DNA from: Mugil cephalus
Lineage: Eukaryota > Chordata > Actinopteri > Mugiliformes > Mugilidae
Direction of reading: 5' to 3'
DNA: 64,000 nucleotides
NCBI RefSeq assembly: GCF_022458985.1
Contig: NC_061772.1
Location: 26,781,501 to 26,845,500 of the forward strand
In this document: positions 12,501-24,900 of the stretch, one piece after another
Numbering within the stretch: the stretch's first letter is position 1
How the letters are laid out: each line of letters starts with the position of its first letter
Position numbers and translations under genes: made by a program
The notes under the pieces: generated by a model
Seen by the model: the letters and a program-made list of their open reading frames with translations, nothing else
Databases searched by the model: none
Told to the model about the DNA's origin: nothing

Positions 12501-15500
12501 CAGGACACGATTTGATGCTTTTGGGTGACATTTGTGTTTTTTATTACAGTTACAGGGAAAAGGCGATGCAGGATTCAGCAGCTGTTTCTAAGCATGTAGA
12601 ATGTCTACTACAGTCTGTGGGAAAGGTATGTATTAAACCCATGTACTAGGAGTAACAGAGTGGTTAATTTAACCCCATGCTTTTTAACAAGTCTATAAAA
12701 ATCTTAATATATTTGCAATGAGGAGTAGATGAAATGAATTCGCTGTATCATAGCAGCCTTTATTGTCTTCATTGTGGCAGCCATGATACGTTGTTGTACC
12801 TGATAAGATATTACTCTGAAATACTCAATAAGTTGCTAAAACATTTCATTTAAAATGAAAAAATTATGATGTTTACTTTTTTTCCCCGTAGCCACCTGAA
12901 AGCATCTTGGAGAAGGATATCAAACTGTTCTGTAAGCAGCCTGTTCTTTTGACTAACATATAATCTGTTATATTCAGTGAGAATCATCACATGCACATGT
13001 AGAAGCATTTATTTTATATTGAGATGAGTTTTCAGATATGATATTGTGCCTGTTAACATTGCTGTTCTTCAAATTTTGCAACATTAATGATAATTGTTAT
13101 TCATAATCATTATTGAAATCATCACACATATAGTGTCACCACACTGACATAATTAGTAATGGCACCATCTGTTGTCATCATGCAGAAGTTAAGATTATAG
13201 ATTGTATAAATATGGACAAGGTGTTGCCGCTTCCTTGCGTCGGCCAAACTGACGCTATTTTCTGGGAATACAGGCATTGCCATCTTCCGACTTTTGACTC
13301 AGTTGTGTTTTCATTTAATGAAAACTGACTGGTATAATCAGCACATCAACACTGATGTGCTGACTGGTAATATTGGAAATATTGGATTATATGCAGTACA
13401 TGTTTTTAACTGGTAGTCGCCATTATGTCGCATCCCATTTCTATAGCATCAAATAACCAACTAAAACGAAACTTATCTAAAGAATTGACACTTGGACATA
13501 CATCAACATTATATTAACTACATAAAATGACTGAAACCATCCTTAAAAAAAAAATATTTGACTTGTATTTTAGTGTTTAAGTTCAGCTCAAGTCCCATCC
13601 ACTATCATGGAGGAGGTGGAGCTTATAACCTGTACTGCAGCCAGACACCAGGGGGAGCTCTACTTGCTTTAGCTCCTTCACTGTGCAGGAGCAGCAGTTC
13701 ATATTTATACAATCTATGATTGAGATGTGCAATGCTGTCACTGTGTGCTGTTTGTGGACGTAAGACAACTCTTAAAGAGTGCAGCGTGATCTGTGTGACT
13801 GTTGCTGCTGTCGGTTTGCTCCTAACTGCATTTGTCTCTGCGTTTAGGTAAGAATGCATCTTTTCTGCGAGTGGTGCGCTGCAGGTCTCTGGCTGATGAA
13901 TACAGCGTGGATTCAGTAAATAAAGATGAAATCAGTAAGTTGGACATTCATTTTCTTTGAGTTCTCTGTATCACTGTATTTTCTTCTGGAAGGTTTAAAG
14001 CATATTCACCTGTTAACGAGAGCGATGCCTTCACAGCCTCGTGCATGGATAATCCAGACAGCGAGATGGTCTTTTACCTCATGCTTCGTGCTGTTGATCG
14101 CTTCTATCAACAGCACTCGCGCTACCCAGGTACAACAATACAACAATTTGTTTTTTTGTGGTCGTTGTCAAACCTTCCCAGTTTTAACAGGGTCAGATCG
14201 TAAGAGTATCACTCATCTTATTAGTAGATACACCTATTTAACACCAAACTTAGACTGAAAAGCATTGCCTGGACTGATGTGTTTCTTGAAAAAGAATAAT
14301 ACTGTTTGATCTATATTAAACTCGGCCTAGTGCTATTGATAAATATACATTATCATCATCATCATTTTGAATTCAATATTCAGCTATTCAAATAATACAC
14401 AGGTTCAGATATTCATTTATTTTTTATTCCAAACATGTGCAACAGTAGGGTGGTATGCAGCTACATACCTAACTGGTATATGTATAAATAATTGAAGGTT
14501 AAAGAAAATAATTGCCATGTTTTAACGTAGCTAAATACACGGACAGTGAATCACCAAAACATTTTGGCCTCAGTTGGCTGATGGGAGCGTGATGCTGCTT
14601 CTCTTCTGCTAATATTGCAACGTGCGTCTGGGATTTCACCCGGGGACTGAATAGGCTCTCTGCCACTTACGAGGAACCTGTCAGAGTCGGTGTGTAATAT
14701 GCAGCCTCGTGATTGGCTCAGCAGCGATGGGGGCGGGGCCTCCTGTGTACAGGGAGATTGACAGGTGTAGCACTGTGTGAAACGTTGTGCTGTTGAGATA
14801 GCTCCTTTATCTCTGAATGAGTGATGTGCTGACTGAAAGATAACGTCTTCTGCCTCCATTTATCCCTTTACTAAAATATGTGACAGTGTATTTAAAGAGG
14901 AAATGTCGTGGACCCCTTGTTGAATACTCCAGTACAGGCCAGAAGTTTGGAAGCAAGATTTAATTTGTACATACAAGCTCATAGTTTCATTGGTATAACT
15001 TTGCAACAAAATAAACATGATTCTTATATAAAGAGTAACTTATCAGAAGATATTTTTACTATAATTTTTCTTTCTTTTTAGTAACATCCTCTTGCTTTAA
15101 CAACAACATGGCACATACGAGGCATTCGTTCCATTAAGGGATATTTGTATGAAGACTCTGAAAACCCAAAGAGTTAAAGTGAACAATGCAAACTGTGATT
15201 TGTTTTTGTTTTTTTGTTTTTTTATACTTTTGCACTGAAGTTGTGACTCTTGCAAATCTTCTCAACCCTAAAACTAAGCCCTTCTTTTCTTTTGCTGACA
15301 TTTATTCAGCAATGGTCTGTAAATGTAAAGTGAGGAAAAATAGTGCATATCAATAAAAGCAAAGTGTGATCATGCAGCAAAAACATCCCAAAATACATAG
15401 AACTTATGCTGTTTTTTAAGAAAAGCACTGAGAACAGAAACTTGAAGTTGCTTCCAGATGCTCTGATGATACAAACAGCTGCAGGAATATTTATAGAAAA

Positions 15501-16048
15501 CCATCCAAGATATCACACAGACATGGAAGTTCTGTCATTTAGCGCTCTATGTTACCATAATGCATAAATGCATATTATAAATATCCTGTATTTCCTGTCA
15601 GGAGTCTATAACTACCAGGTGGAGGATGACATCAGCAAACTGAAGCTGTGCGTGAACAGCCTCCTGCAGGAGTACAGCCTCAACGTCAACATCAAGGACG
15701 ACTATATCCACGAGTTGTAAGTCCCGGTCACTGCTGGATTCACTGTAGTTGGTTAAGACTTATTTGAAAGTAATTATTAATTATCTCCCTCCTGCAGCTG
15801 TAGATATGGAGCAGCAGAACCGCACACAGTTTCTGCGTTTTTGGGAGGTAAGGTTTCAGTTTTGATCCCTGTTTTCTTCACACACACATGCATCACATCG
15901 GCCTGAAACAACTTTTTGTTTTTTTATTTTTTTTTTAGGATCGGCTGCTCAAGAGGCCATTAAGATCATCAGCCACCAGTTTGTACCCTTTAACAACACT
16001 TTCATTTACAACGCTATGTCACAGACCTCGGCCACGTTGCAGTTGTGA
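9546..16048 (+). CDS. nae1: NEDD8-activating enzyme E1 regulatory subunit (20 exons)
   Basis: NAE1/APPBP1 pairs with UBA3 to adenylate and activate NEDD8 for cullin neddylation. Exons: 9546-9595, 9994-10097, 10184-10244, 10348-10378, 10596-10667, 10774-10853, 11215-11324, 11446-11555, 11666-11728, 11825-11888, 11978-12069, 12154-12213, 12338-12471, 12550-12625, 12892-12931, 13848-13934, 14037-14129, 15602-15716, 15798-15847, 15939-16048. They total 1602 nt, giving 533 aa (human 534). All introns are GT-AG. Diagnostic stretches are [14 protein letters not shown] at the N-terminus, [19 protein letters not shown] (ThiF/Rossmann-like adenylation fold), [26 protein letters not shown] and the C-terminus SQTSATLQL. 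Like its family it lacks the E1 catalytic cysteine, which UBA3 supplies. The start ATACCATGG has a good Kozak context. Introns 15 and 17 carry transposon-like inserts. Confidence 0.97.
13197..13717. mobile_element. MITE-like element with perfect 18-bp terminal inverted repeats (nae1 intron 15)
   Basis: ATAGATTGTATAAATATG at 13197-13214 recurs as its exact reverse complement at 13700-13717. The ends therefore form a perfect inverted repeat around about 485 bp with no open frame of note. The internal sequence (for example the 'ccagggggagctc' block near 13646) is like repeats seen in other fish. A small non-autonomous DNA element is the best reading. The superfamily is not determined because the target duplication is unclear. 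Confidence 0.65.
14305..14946. mobile_element. Non-autonomous hAT-like element, near full length (nae1 intron 17)
   Basis: It shares 'gcctagtgctattgataaat' and the ATCATCATC stretch with copies at 30.7 and 39.3 kb. It ends with 'gtggaccccttgttgaa', close to the right end seen at 39.56 kb. The middle holds a GC-rich block ('gattggctcagcagcgatgg', 14710-14729) that the other two copies lack, so this is the least deleted copy. There is no transposase gene. Its left terminus is eroded. Confidence 0.55.
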
Positions 16049-16412
16049 ATACAGTTTCTGCTCTTGTAACGGAGAAACACCGCAAGGATGAACTGCAGCC
16101 ATTGAATTGCACTCACATTTGAAAAGAGGGATGAAAGATTGCCAATTTTTTTTGTCACATTTGAAGTGCTTCTCTGAACTTGGTAGATTACATTTTGTTA
16201 GAATCTCAAAAGTTCTTGTAGGGAAAGAAATCAAGATGGCACCGATTAAGGATTTCCTCTTTAAACTGTTGTTTCTGTGCTGAAAAGACAAGCTAATGTA
16301 GTATTTTCATCTGTCAAAACTATTTATGGATGATAAATTACGGCGTAGCAGCACTTTGTATATTTTTTTTTGTTTTTGGGGAGGAGGCTGTTGTTGTGTC
16401 TGCGACGAGCTA

Positions 16413-16418
16413 AATAAA
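16413..16418 (+). terminator. nae1 poly(A) signal
   Basis: AATAAA, 365 nt after the nae1 stop codon, followed by TG-rich sequence. It is the first good canonical hexamer downstream and gives a compact 3'UTR. Confidence 0.7.
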
Positions 16419-17032
16419 AACATGTGTGTAACTCATTTGTTGCTATAAAACGTTTGCTTACTTGAATCATCTTTTTTTTTATGTCGGAGGAGAGGTTGAC
16501 ACATCCAGAACACATATTATATGCAGAGCAGAGGGGGGAAAACACGGACGTGCACGGTTTCACCTCCTTCCCGTGACAGTCGGGGTAAACATTTTGGACC
16601 TGTGAACAGTTGCAACAAGGATTACACAGTCATTTATCCTGAGTAAATCTTTGAGGACAAGCATGTGAGCTTCCTGAGAGGCCTGTAATGTGACTTCGCC
16701 TCTGGCGGGCGCCGCATGCGACCCAGCAGCCCGAGATCAGTTTTATCAGGAGTTCATGACTTTATTTTATTTGTACACTAGAGGGCGCTCTCTCGTGTTT
16801 TACCACTGTGGTGGTCAAATCCTTTTCCTTTTCCTCTCTGTGGGCAAGAGACAGACATTTGACGTAATCATCTGCAGGATGTTAACAAGCAACTTGTTTA
16901 GTGTTAACTATTCACCACTGTGTTGTTTCTTAGTAACACTCTCTGTCATGAAATGGTAGAAGAAGTAAATGTCTAGTAGAGCTATTTAAGGTACTCAAAA
17001 CACGACGCAGACAAAGGAAAAACTTGATACAT
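16419..17032. other. Intergenic, nothing recognised
   Basis: Sequence downstream of nae1. Short open frames are present on both strands but none resembles a known protein, and no inverted-repeat element was seen. Confidence 0.45.
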
Positions 17033-17283
17033 ACACCGACCAGGCATAACATCATGACCACCTTCCTAATCTTGTATAGGTCTCCCTTTGTGCTTCCAAA
17101 ACTGTTCAGGAGAATGTCCTGGCTGTTGCCATCAAGGTTAGTGTCATTGCTACAGGGTGAGAGTTCCTGGTCTGGTCTAGGTGGGTGCTACATGTCTGAA
17201 TAACATCCACATGAATGCTAGGTCCATGGTCAGTGTTATTTACTATCTTGTCAGTGGTCATAATGTTATGGCTGATTGGTGTA
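17033..17283. mobile_element. Short Tc1-like (family 2) element
   Basis: The left end contains 'caggcataacatcatgacca' and the right end 'ggtcataatgttatggctga'. These are inverted repeats of each other with a few changes. At 251 bp it keeps only scraps of the transposase region (for example 'aacatccacatgaatgctag'). This is the most compact member of a family found at least five times in the window. Confidence 0.75.
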
Positions 17284-17389
17284 AGTCCTAAATATTAATC
17301 TTAAAGTCTCAAATATACTAACTAAGACCAGATCAGTTTCATATTTTTATCTACATTCAAAGGTTCAAAGACGGCCTTTCTGATTTATG

Positions 17390-18108
17390 ACCTTCCGTCC
17401 TGGTCTGGTCTAAGTCGGTGCTACATGTCTAAGTAACATCTACAAGAATGAATGTCGGGTCCAAAAGTTTCACAGCAGCACATTCACTGTGTTTACAAGC
17501 ACAGCTTAATGGAGCTATGCTCAAAATTCAACTTTCTGAATGTGGTCCTTGTCCCAGTTTACAGGAAATGGAGAAAATCTAATAACTGACGGGAACATGT
17601 CCTCCTCCTCCACACTAGGGGGCGATATGTGTCAACTCAGCAGGTTAATACGGCCCCCTTTATGGTTGACCTGTTACGTCATATAATAAACAACTCATGT
17701 TATTTCAAACAATAACATGATGGATAATAGTTCAACTTTTTTAAATCTCATACATAATGTGTGTGCACTACTTCTGGTGCAGATAAGATGGCGCTATCCC
17801 TCAGGTGGTTCTCGTTCTTCTTCTGCAACCGGCGGTTGTGCAGAGTGTGCACACGTGTTGTCCAGTTAAAGCCTGATTAAGGTGTATGCATGCCGGAGAA
17901 AATCAATTTCCAAAAATCACATTATCTGAGTGTCTTAATCGGATAAGGAGAACTCTGATTTTAGTCCAAGTAACGTGTTCACATGCATTTAAGTTGTCCG
18001 GTTAAAGTTGGTTTAAGGCATTTTGTATATTTTTTTTTAATTGTCACGAGATGGTCAATGTTATTCACTTCTCCTGTCCGTGGTTTTAATGTTATGGCTG
18101 CTTGTTAG
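17390..18108. mobile_element. Degenerate Tc1-like (family 2) remnant with foreign insert
   Basis: A transposase-region scrap at about 17400-17480 ('taacatctacaagaatgaat') and a right end at 18045-18108 ('gtggttttaatgttatggct') belong to the same family as the neighbour at 17033. The DNA in between (about 17490-18040) is unrelated and probably a later insertion. No left end is left. Confidence 0.5.
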
Positions 18109-21100
18109 AGCAGTCTGTTATGAGAGACATCATGATGCAACTTTTGGACATGGTGAAGTTTTCATGTTTTTCTTTTTCTTTTTTCTTTTTTTTCCCAGAC
18201 TTGAGCTGAATGGAAACTTGCCCTCAGCAGATCCTCCCCCAGCTCTCCCCACGCTAGCTATCTGTCACCCATTTCTCCCACACACACCAACACCCCTCCG
18301 CCTCCGCCTTCTCTGTCTGAGAAGGATAGAGCAGCTTGCCAAGAGGTTCTCTGGCCATTTTTTTTTTCTAAATCAAGATTTTGTCCACCGCCTCTTAAAG
18401 ATTATCGTGCGTCTATCCACTCCCTGCCTCTTAAGATTAGCGTGCAGCAGCGGTGCCAGGTTTATTGAGGCTAAACAGTCTTCATTTATTTATTTATTTA
18501 TTTATTTTTTTATTTTTGGTCATGTTAAAGATACCGCTTCAGTTCACCTCTTTGCGTGAATGTAAAACCGAGGGGGCTATAGGACTTTCTAGAAAACAAA
18601 ACTAGTTGAAGAATATGTGTTATTGGTCACTTTATGCCTCGTGCAGAATCAGATTTATTTCCACAGGGCAGAGAATTTGTCTTTCCTGTAAACAAAGCAA
18701 GAAGGTGGAAATAAAGTTTTTGTCACTTTCATTGATTCATAGAAATTATCCTTCAGGGTATTTTTTGTGTGTCACAATATTTAGCTGAATTGTGATGCTA
18801 AAAATGAGAAGTTTAACATCTCTCCCAACAAGGAACAAGGTCGCGGTCACTGATTCATTTTGACTAGAGTGCGTCCAGCCGGTTTACATGTGATTGGTGC
18901 GTCAGCATCCTTACATACAACACTGGGAACGATTCAAAGCCCCCAGGATGGCTTCAGTTAATACTCTATCTACTACACTCTATCTGCTTCATGCTATCAG
19001 AGGCCATACAGCAGCTCATGTGTTTCCTCGAATCCTAACGCCCCCACTCCTGTCAGGATGGCTGCTGATAAGCGGTAACAGAAACAAACATCGTAAGGAG
19101 GCTTTTGTTGTGGCAGAATTAACAGTCCTGCCCTTTTATGTTTGGTGTTGTTTCAGAATAAGAAGCGTTATTCTTAAACTGTTAAAGAACAACAAAATAC
19201 AGTTTAGCAGCTCTATCATTTGATTAAGCGATTTATTCTGAACATGCAAATCATGTGTATATAAGAGCAAACAGATAGAAATGATAATACAATAAAATGG
19301 ACAATCTGAAAAATAAAAAAAATATTTTTAAAAAATAAAATAAAATCACTTACATATCCAAAAAGGAGTCGGAAGAAGTGCAACTTATTTACTTTCACCC
19401 CTTCTCTATAAATTATTAATAATAGTTGTGTATCTCCCTCTTCCTTTTACATGAATCCTTATATATACACATACATGTATTCATATACAGACACATACAT
19501 CTACATATATACATATTCAAACATACAAGTATAGTTAAATACACACAGACTTTTTATATATAAATAACATTTTTTTGTAAATGTTTTTGAAGTGGTACAC
19601 AAAAACCTCTCATAGTAGTGTGCACCCTCTGAATTTTGAAATGAAATCTACCCCTTAAATCATAACCCCCGTCTCTCTCAGTGAATCATTTCTGTGTATT
19701 TCTTGGTGGTAGATTGTTTTTGGCTACAGTAATGAGCACACAGTATTGCACAAATGGATGTGATTAGCACATGGGTGAATAAAAAAGTGACACAGGACAG
19801 TGAACTGGTCTGGTATAGTAACTAAAACAGTTGTATATAGTTGTCTATAGAGCGCAGGTGGACTGGCCTGTAGTTACGAAGGTTATTGCACAACTGTCTT
19901 ATGAAAGAGAGGATGGAGGTGTGAGGGTTAAAGGGTAAAAGCAAATGTTTAAAGCAACATCAGTAGAGTTTAAAACAGAACCATCCATCAACATCTGTAT
20001 AAGGCTGCAAGTGCTGCTTCTTCTTCTTCTTCTTTTTAAACCTGGAAATCCATTTTCTTACCGGCCACTTGGGGGCAGCAAAAACAACTTGAACACAATA
20101 TTAAAATATCTCATTTCGGCTTACGGCAAACTTGTTGGCAATCACATGGTTATTTCCAATTCCATTTGAAAACCACTGGTCATTCATCTTTCTGTTTCTG
20201 GCCGGAAATTATTTTCTCTGATTTCGTTTTTTTTTTTTTTTTTTTAACTAAGTGTGCCTCAAAACAACGATCGGAATGAAGACCCACCGCGCAGATAGAA
20301 ATGTGCAACATCTGGCTTTCTGCATCCATGCATTGCTTTATCTTCAAGCCACAGAAAAGGGCCAACAATGGATGTGTGTGTGTGTGTGTCTACGGGGCAG
20401 TTGGAAGGAGGGGGGTGGTCGTTAATGCTAAAATCAATCAGTAAATCAGAAGCAAAGCCTGCAGAAGGGCCACGCTGCCAACGATGACTCTCATTGGAAG
20501 CTTCTGGCAATAAAGGGAGAGGAAAGGGGGGGAGGGGATCGGATGAGTCAGCGTAGGGAAATGAGGGAAACTGCACAGTCAAGGTGGCAGATTGATGGTC
20601 ACATCTCGCCCGCAAGGACGATGGTTGTGCGTCCGCTGGATAAATGCTTGCATTTAACAGACACCTCATTAAAAGGCGTCTGAAGGCGGCGCGAAACAAA
20701 GGCACGCAGAGGTCTCCGTGATAACGTCTGGTGGCTCGTGGCTCTTAGTTTGAACCACTTATCTGGCTGGAATCCAGCTAGTTCACCTCCTCGTGAGGCC
20801 CAGGCCGAATTAAAACGGGCCTGCCAGTGCAGAGCGGAGCGTTCGCTGTGCTTGCAGGGAGGCTGCAGGAGGCCGGCATACTTTAAACCTCTCAGGGGTC
20901 CTCTGAGGCCCTGCCCCTCTATTCTTCCCATAAACAGATGAAGCTGCGACTAACTGCGCTCTAAAATGTAACACCTGCGCTTTTTTTTTTTTTTTTTATA
21001 CATTTTATGAGTGTCAGACTCGTGCAACAGCTATGTTCACTTACTTGAGTGAAGAGGTGATTCCTGAAGGCAGCTGCGCAGTGCACATGTGCAGAAATCT

Positions 21101-21435
21101 GTCCAGGAACTGGCGTGTGGGAGCTGGAGTTTTTAAATCTCTGGCTTAATTAATCAAATTGGGTGTGCATTTCAAATTGTCAGCGACTGTGCGAAGTTGA
21201 AACTGAGTGCAGGCTAACGCTAACTTCAGTTAATATTCAAGCTAAGGCAGCCACGGTGGAACTGATCCACAAGGGGAACTGTGTAGTTACAGTAGCTACG
21301 TTGCACATAAAAATATAGATAATAAAAAAAAAACACTGTTGAAAGACACTAATAAAAAATGCATATGTACAAATCTACAAGAAATAATAATAAGGTGAAA
21401 AAATCTGTTACAGAAAGGTGAGTTGTTGCACAGCT
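18109..21435. other. Intergenic DNA with simple repeats only
   Basis: No gene was recognised. It contains a (TTTA)n run at about 18484-18510, an AT-rich patch at 19260-19560 with imperfect ATAC repeats, a T-run at 20228-20245 and a T-run at 20981-20998. The interval at about 20460-20960 is GC-richer and free of known repeats. It has open frames on both strands, but none has recognisable protein character. Confidence 0.45.
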
Positions 21436-21960
21436 TTAGCTTTTTTTTTTTTAATTTAATCTTTATTTTACCAGGTTTATCCCATTGAGATCAATAATCT
21501 AATGTTCAAGGGAGACTTGGCCAAAATAGAGGGTTTGCAAGTGAAAAGAGGTCAATGCATACCCTTTATAGCAGAACAAAAACAAAAAAAGACAGCAACA
21601 AATACATTAAAAGTAATATTAATCCAGTACAAATGACCAACAAAGCACCAACTGATGTATTTATCACTGAGGTAATGAGAAATCAGACAGCAGGATAAAG
21701 CTTCCAGGTAAGAGGAGCCGAGCACTTAAAGGCCTTTTCACCCATTTTTAGTCCTCACACTTGGTAACTGAGTGTGGAATGAATATGTGATGTAACCAAC
21801 CAGCAGCGAACTAACAATAGTTTTCATGCTTAGAAAAGACTAGAGTCAATGTATTTTAAGTAACGCTGACGATAAAACCAAACTATGAAGCCAGAAGTTA
21901 TCTTAATAAATAACATTTTCTAAATGTTAACACCAAATGTCAACAGACAAAATTACACGT
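21436..21960. repeat. Teleost interspersed repeat (unclassified)
   Basis: A T-rich start is followed by 'ctttattttaccaggtttat', 'cccattgagatcaataatct' and 'caagggagacttggccaaaa'. This wording is familiar from a widespread fish repeat that ends in a poly(T) tract. There is no coding frame and the class is uncertain. Confidence 0.45.
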
Positions 21961-24900
21961 TGCGGCGCATAATCACAAAGCAAGACCTGTCTAAGTATGG
22001 TCCGCAGTTATCCGCTCCAACCTGAACGCTCGTCGACTCTCCAACCTGCCTACGACGTCTCTCGAGTTCAGTCGTTATAGCAGCTGACTGCCCTGTGATA
22101 GAAACACAGTTGTCACTAATAGTTTCATGCCTCCATGCTCTGGATATTCAGTCATCAGCTATATCTTGTCCTTGCTTCACGATTAGATCCTTCGTGTATC
22201 TGAATCCTCCTCCTGTTAAACGGGAGCTTTTTCTTTCCATCATCACCTTAGTGCTTCCTCTGGGGCTTTCAGGTCAACTTCTGTAAAGCGTCTTGATACA
22301 GTTTGTATCATTATTGATGCAACATGAATACATCTCTCAGGCCTTGGACTCCTGAGATATTTAACTTCCATAAAAAAAACAAGAGTTGCACTTTCGGTAC
22401 CTTGACACTTTTGTATTGTTTCCCTTTAAATGAAACAATGTGATGTACTCACCAGCAGCGAGAACACTGATTTCCTTCAGAGGATCATCCAGTCGTTTCT
22501 GCCTCAGTCAGACCCATGATCCCGCAGTGATCACGCAGACCTGTGGTGTCTCCCAGCCTTTCTCAGAAATCACGACAGTGCACCGTATTCTTCTAATTCT
22601 GTCCCGTTCCGGTTTCAGACCGAGCTCTGCAGATGTTTCAAAGGTTTCTGTTTTCCACGGGGGCAATCATTTGATTTAACTTCTGCCTTGACGTTTTATT
22701 TAGAGCGTTAACCGAAAGCGTTTGGCTAATTTAACTTTATTTAAGTTTCGGCAGTTGTTAAAAACAACAAGTTACATTTATTTGACATTTTTATAAACAT
22801 CATACAAAAGCTCGGAGTATTAAGAAGTTAAAAGCTTTCCTTAAACGGTCAGTTTTTTTTTTGCTTTACTGAATCCGTTAAACATGCTGCTGACAGGTAA
22901 AGATATGGCCCAACCTACACCTAAACATTTACCCACATTTGGTCCGAAGGATCTGTGATTTATACTGTCATTCAGCTGCACAGTACAGTCTTGCAGCCAG
23001 TAGTGGAGGGTGGAGCCGTTCCAGCTGCCAGGCCTTAATGGTTTTATTCGTTCCAGATGCCTCGTTGATGAATTTGTGTAACACAGAGAGACGTACAGGA
23101 CAGTTTGCATGTAACCTACTAATAGAGGAGGACTCGTGGGCTCGTGTCCTGTGCCAGGACATGAAGGTATCTGAAGATCTTCTGTCTACGTCGAGTACAG
23201 ACTGTAAATACATCGTGCCTCGAGACATAAGGGAAGATCTGTGCCTGGGTTGTTTTTCCAGAATATGTCGAGATGGCACGAGCGTAGAAAGCTGTAAATC
23301 GCCTGTAAATTGTATAATTTAGATCAGCTTGCTGTGATCTAAATCGTGAGGGTTCTGCGTTCCTCTCCCTCCTCTGCGCTCTGTGAGCGGCCGATTCCTG
23401 GGTGGTTCCCTCCGTCCCCACCCCTCTTCCTCTTCCTCTTCCTCTCGGTTGATTGAGCTCACCTGCTTCCCATCTACTCATCAAAAAGAGTCTGAGTCTC
23501 CGAGTCCAGCTTCTTTTTTTTTTCTTTTCTTGTTCTGCAATTTTTGAGTTTGACATTCGTTAGATATTTCCTACTTCTTGCCTGCTGCTCTTTGACTCTT
23601 CTCCTTGTCCCTAGTTTGCTTGGGTGTGAGCCTTAATCCGCCTCTGCATTCTCTCCAGCTCTCTTCAGACTACAATACCACAGCCACATGCCATCTGCTC
23701 CCGGTGGGATTCCCACCATCTTCAGCTATTTTCCAACTCTTGTTATTAAACAGCTCAGTTTCCTGGGTTTGTGTCTGCATTTGGGTCCATTATTTTTTTT
23801 CTTTGTGTGTGTGGAATCCTAACATAAATATCCTGAAAAAAAAGATTCTTGACGTTTCCATCACCGTGACAAAGACTCGGACAGGTTGAGCGGTATTCCT
23901 CCCACAGATAGGGAATGTATGACAAAAAAAATGCACATGACAAATCTGTGTGACATGCATCTGTACGTGCAAACTGAGCAACAGTACAACACCTCTTATC
24001 CAACATGATGACACGACTGCATGATCTTGATATATATTATTTGAGTCAAATCAGGAGAGAGACAGAGTTTTCTGTGATGAGATTTAAAGCAGGGGGGAGG
24101 GGGGTAAATAATAAAGTGAATGATGGTGGAGTTGTGCACGCTCACTGTCCCACACAGACATTTATTTATTGTCTTGCACATCTACCATCTGCTCATCTGG
24201 ATTCGTGTTCCTTGCAGCTACGCCTTCGGACAGGAGTCTGGAAGTTGGCTCATCCAGATGGGGTCAGAGACTCGGCCCTCCCTCCCTCCCCCACCCCCCA
24301 GGAATCACATTACACTTCTAAGACTCGCACACGCACACACACACACACAAAGGCAGCCACGTAACTCGAATGGGTGAATCACGTGTATGTATCATCGGTC
24401 TCCGCCACTTCCTTTCCCCAAACCAGACGAGACTACGCGTTTTTTTTTTACATCTCAGGCCTTTCTGAGCGCGTCCGAATGCGCTCGTAATGTGTCGATT
24501 CGGTGCAGATAATCTTGGTCAGACAAAACGCAAACGTGCTCCAGACTGCATTCTCCAGGTGCCATTCCAATCTCTGCCGTCGCACATTCTCCCCATCGCT
24601 GAGATCGGTCGGAAACGAGGCAGCTGGAATTCCATTCTGGAGTAAAAGACTTTTTTTTTTTCTTCTTCTTCTTCTTTTTTTTTCCCCCTGCAGACATATC
24701 TATGTGTGTTTTTGTCAGATATAGATCAGTGCTTTTGAAGTATGAAGACAAACTTCCATTGTCATTTCCTGAGAAACTTGACACAAAGAGAGATTTGAAC
24801 TGATTTGTAAAAAAATTTTAAAAAAGTAGGGCAATTCATATAAAACTCCTAAATTTTCAAGGCGACCGTGATTGAGCAACACCGTGACACTGTAAACACA

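Noticed and set aside
20259..20705. 148-codon open frame on the minus strand
   Set aside because: No recognisable domain, overlapped by other frames, no splice or start context. Consistent with a chance frame in GC-richer DNA.
23119..23556. 145-codon minus-strand frame overlapping a 127-codon plus-strand frame
   Set aside because: Both are of ordinary chance length, without known motifs. The minus frame starts near a lysine run from a T homopolymer.
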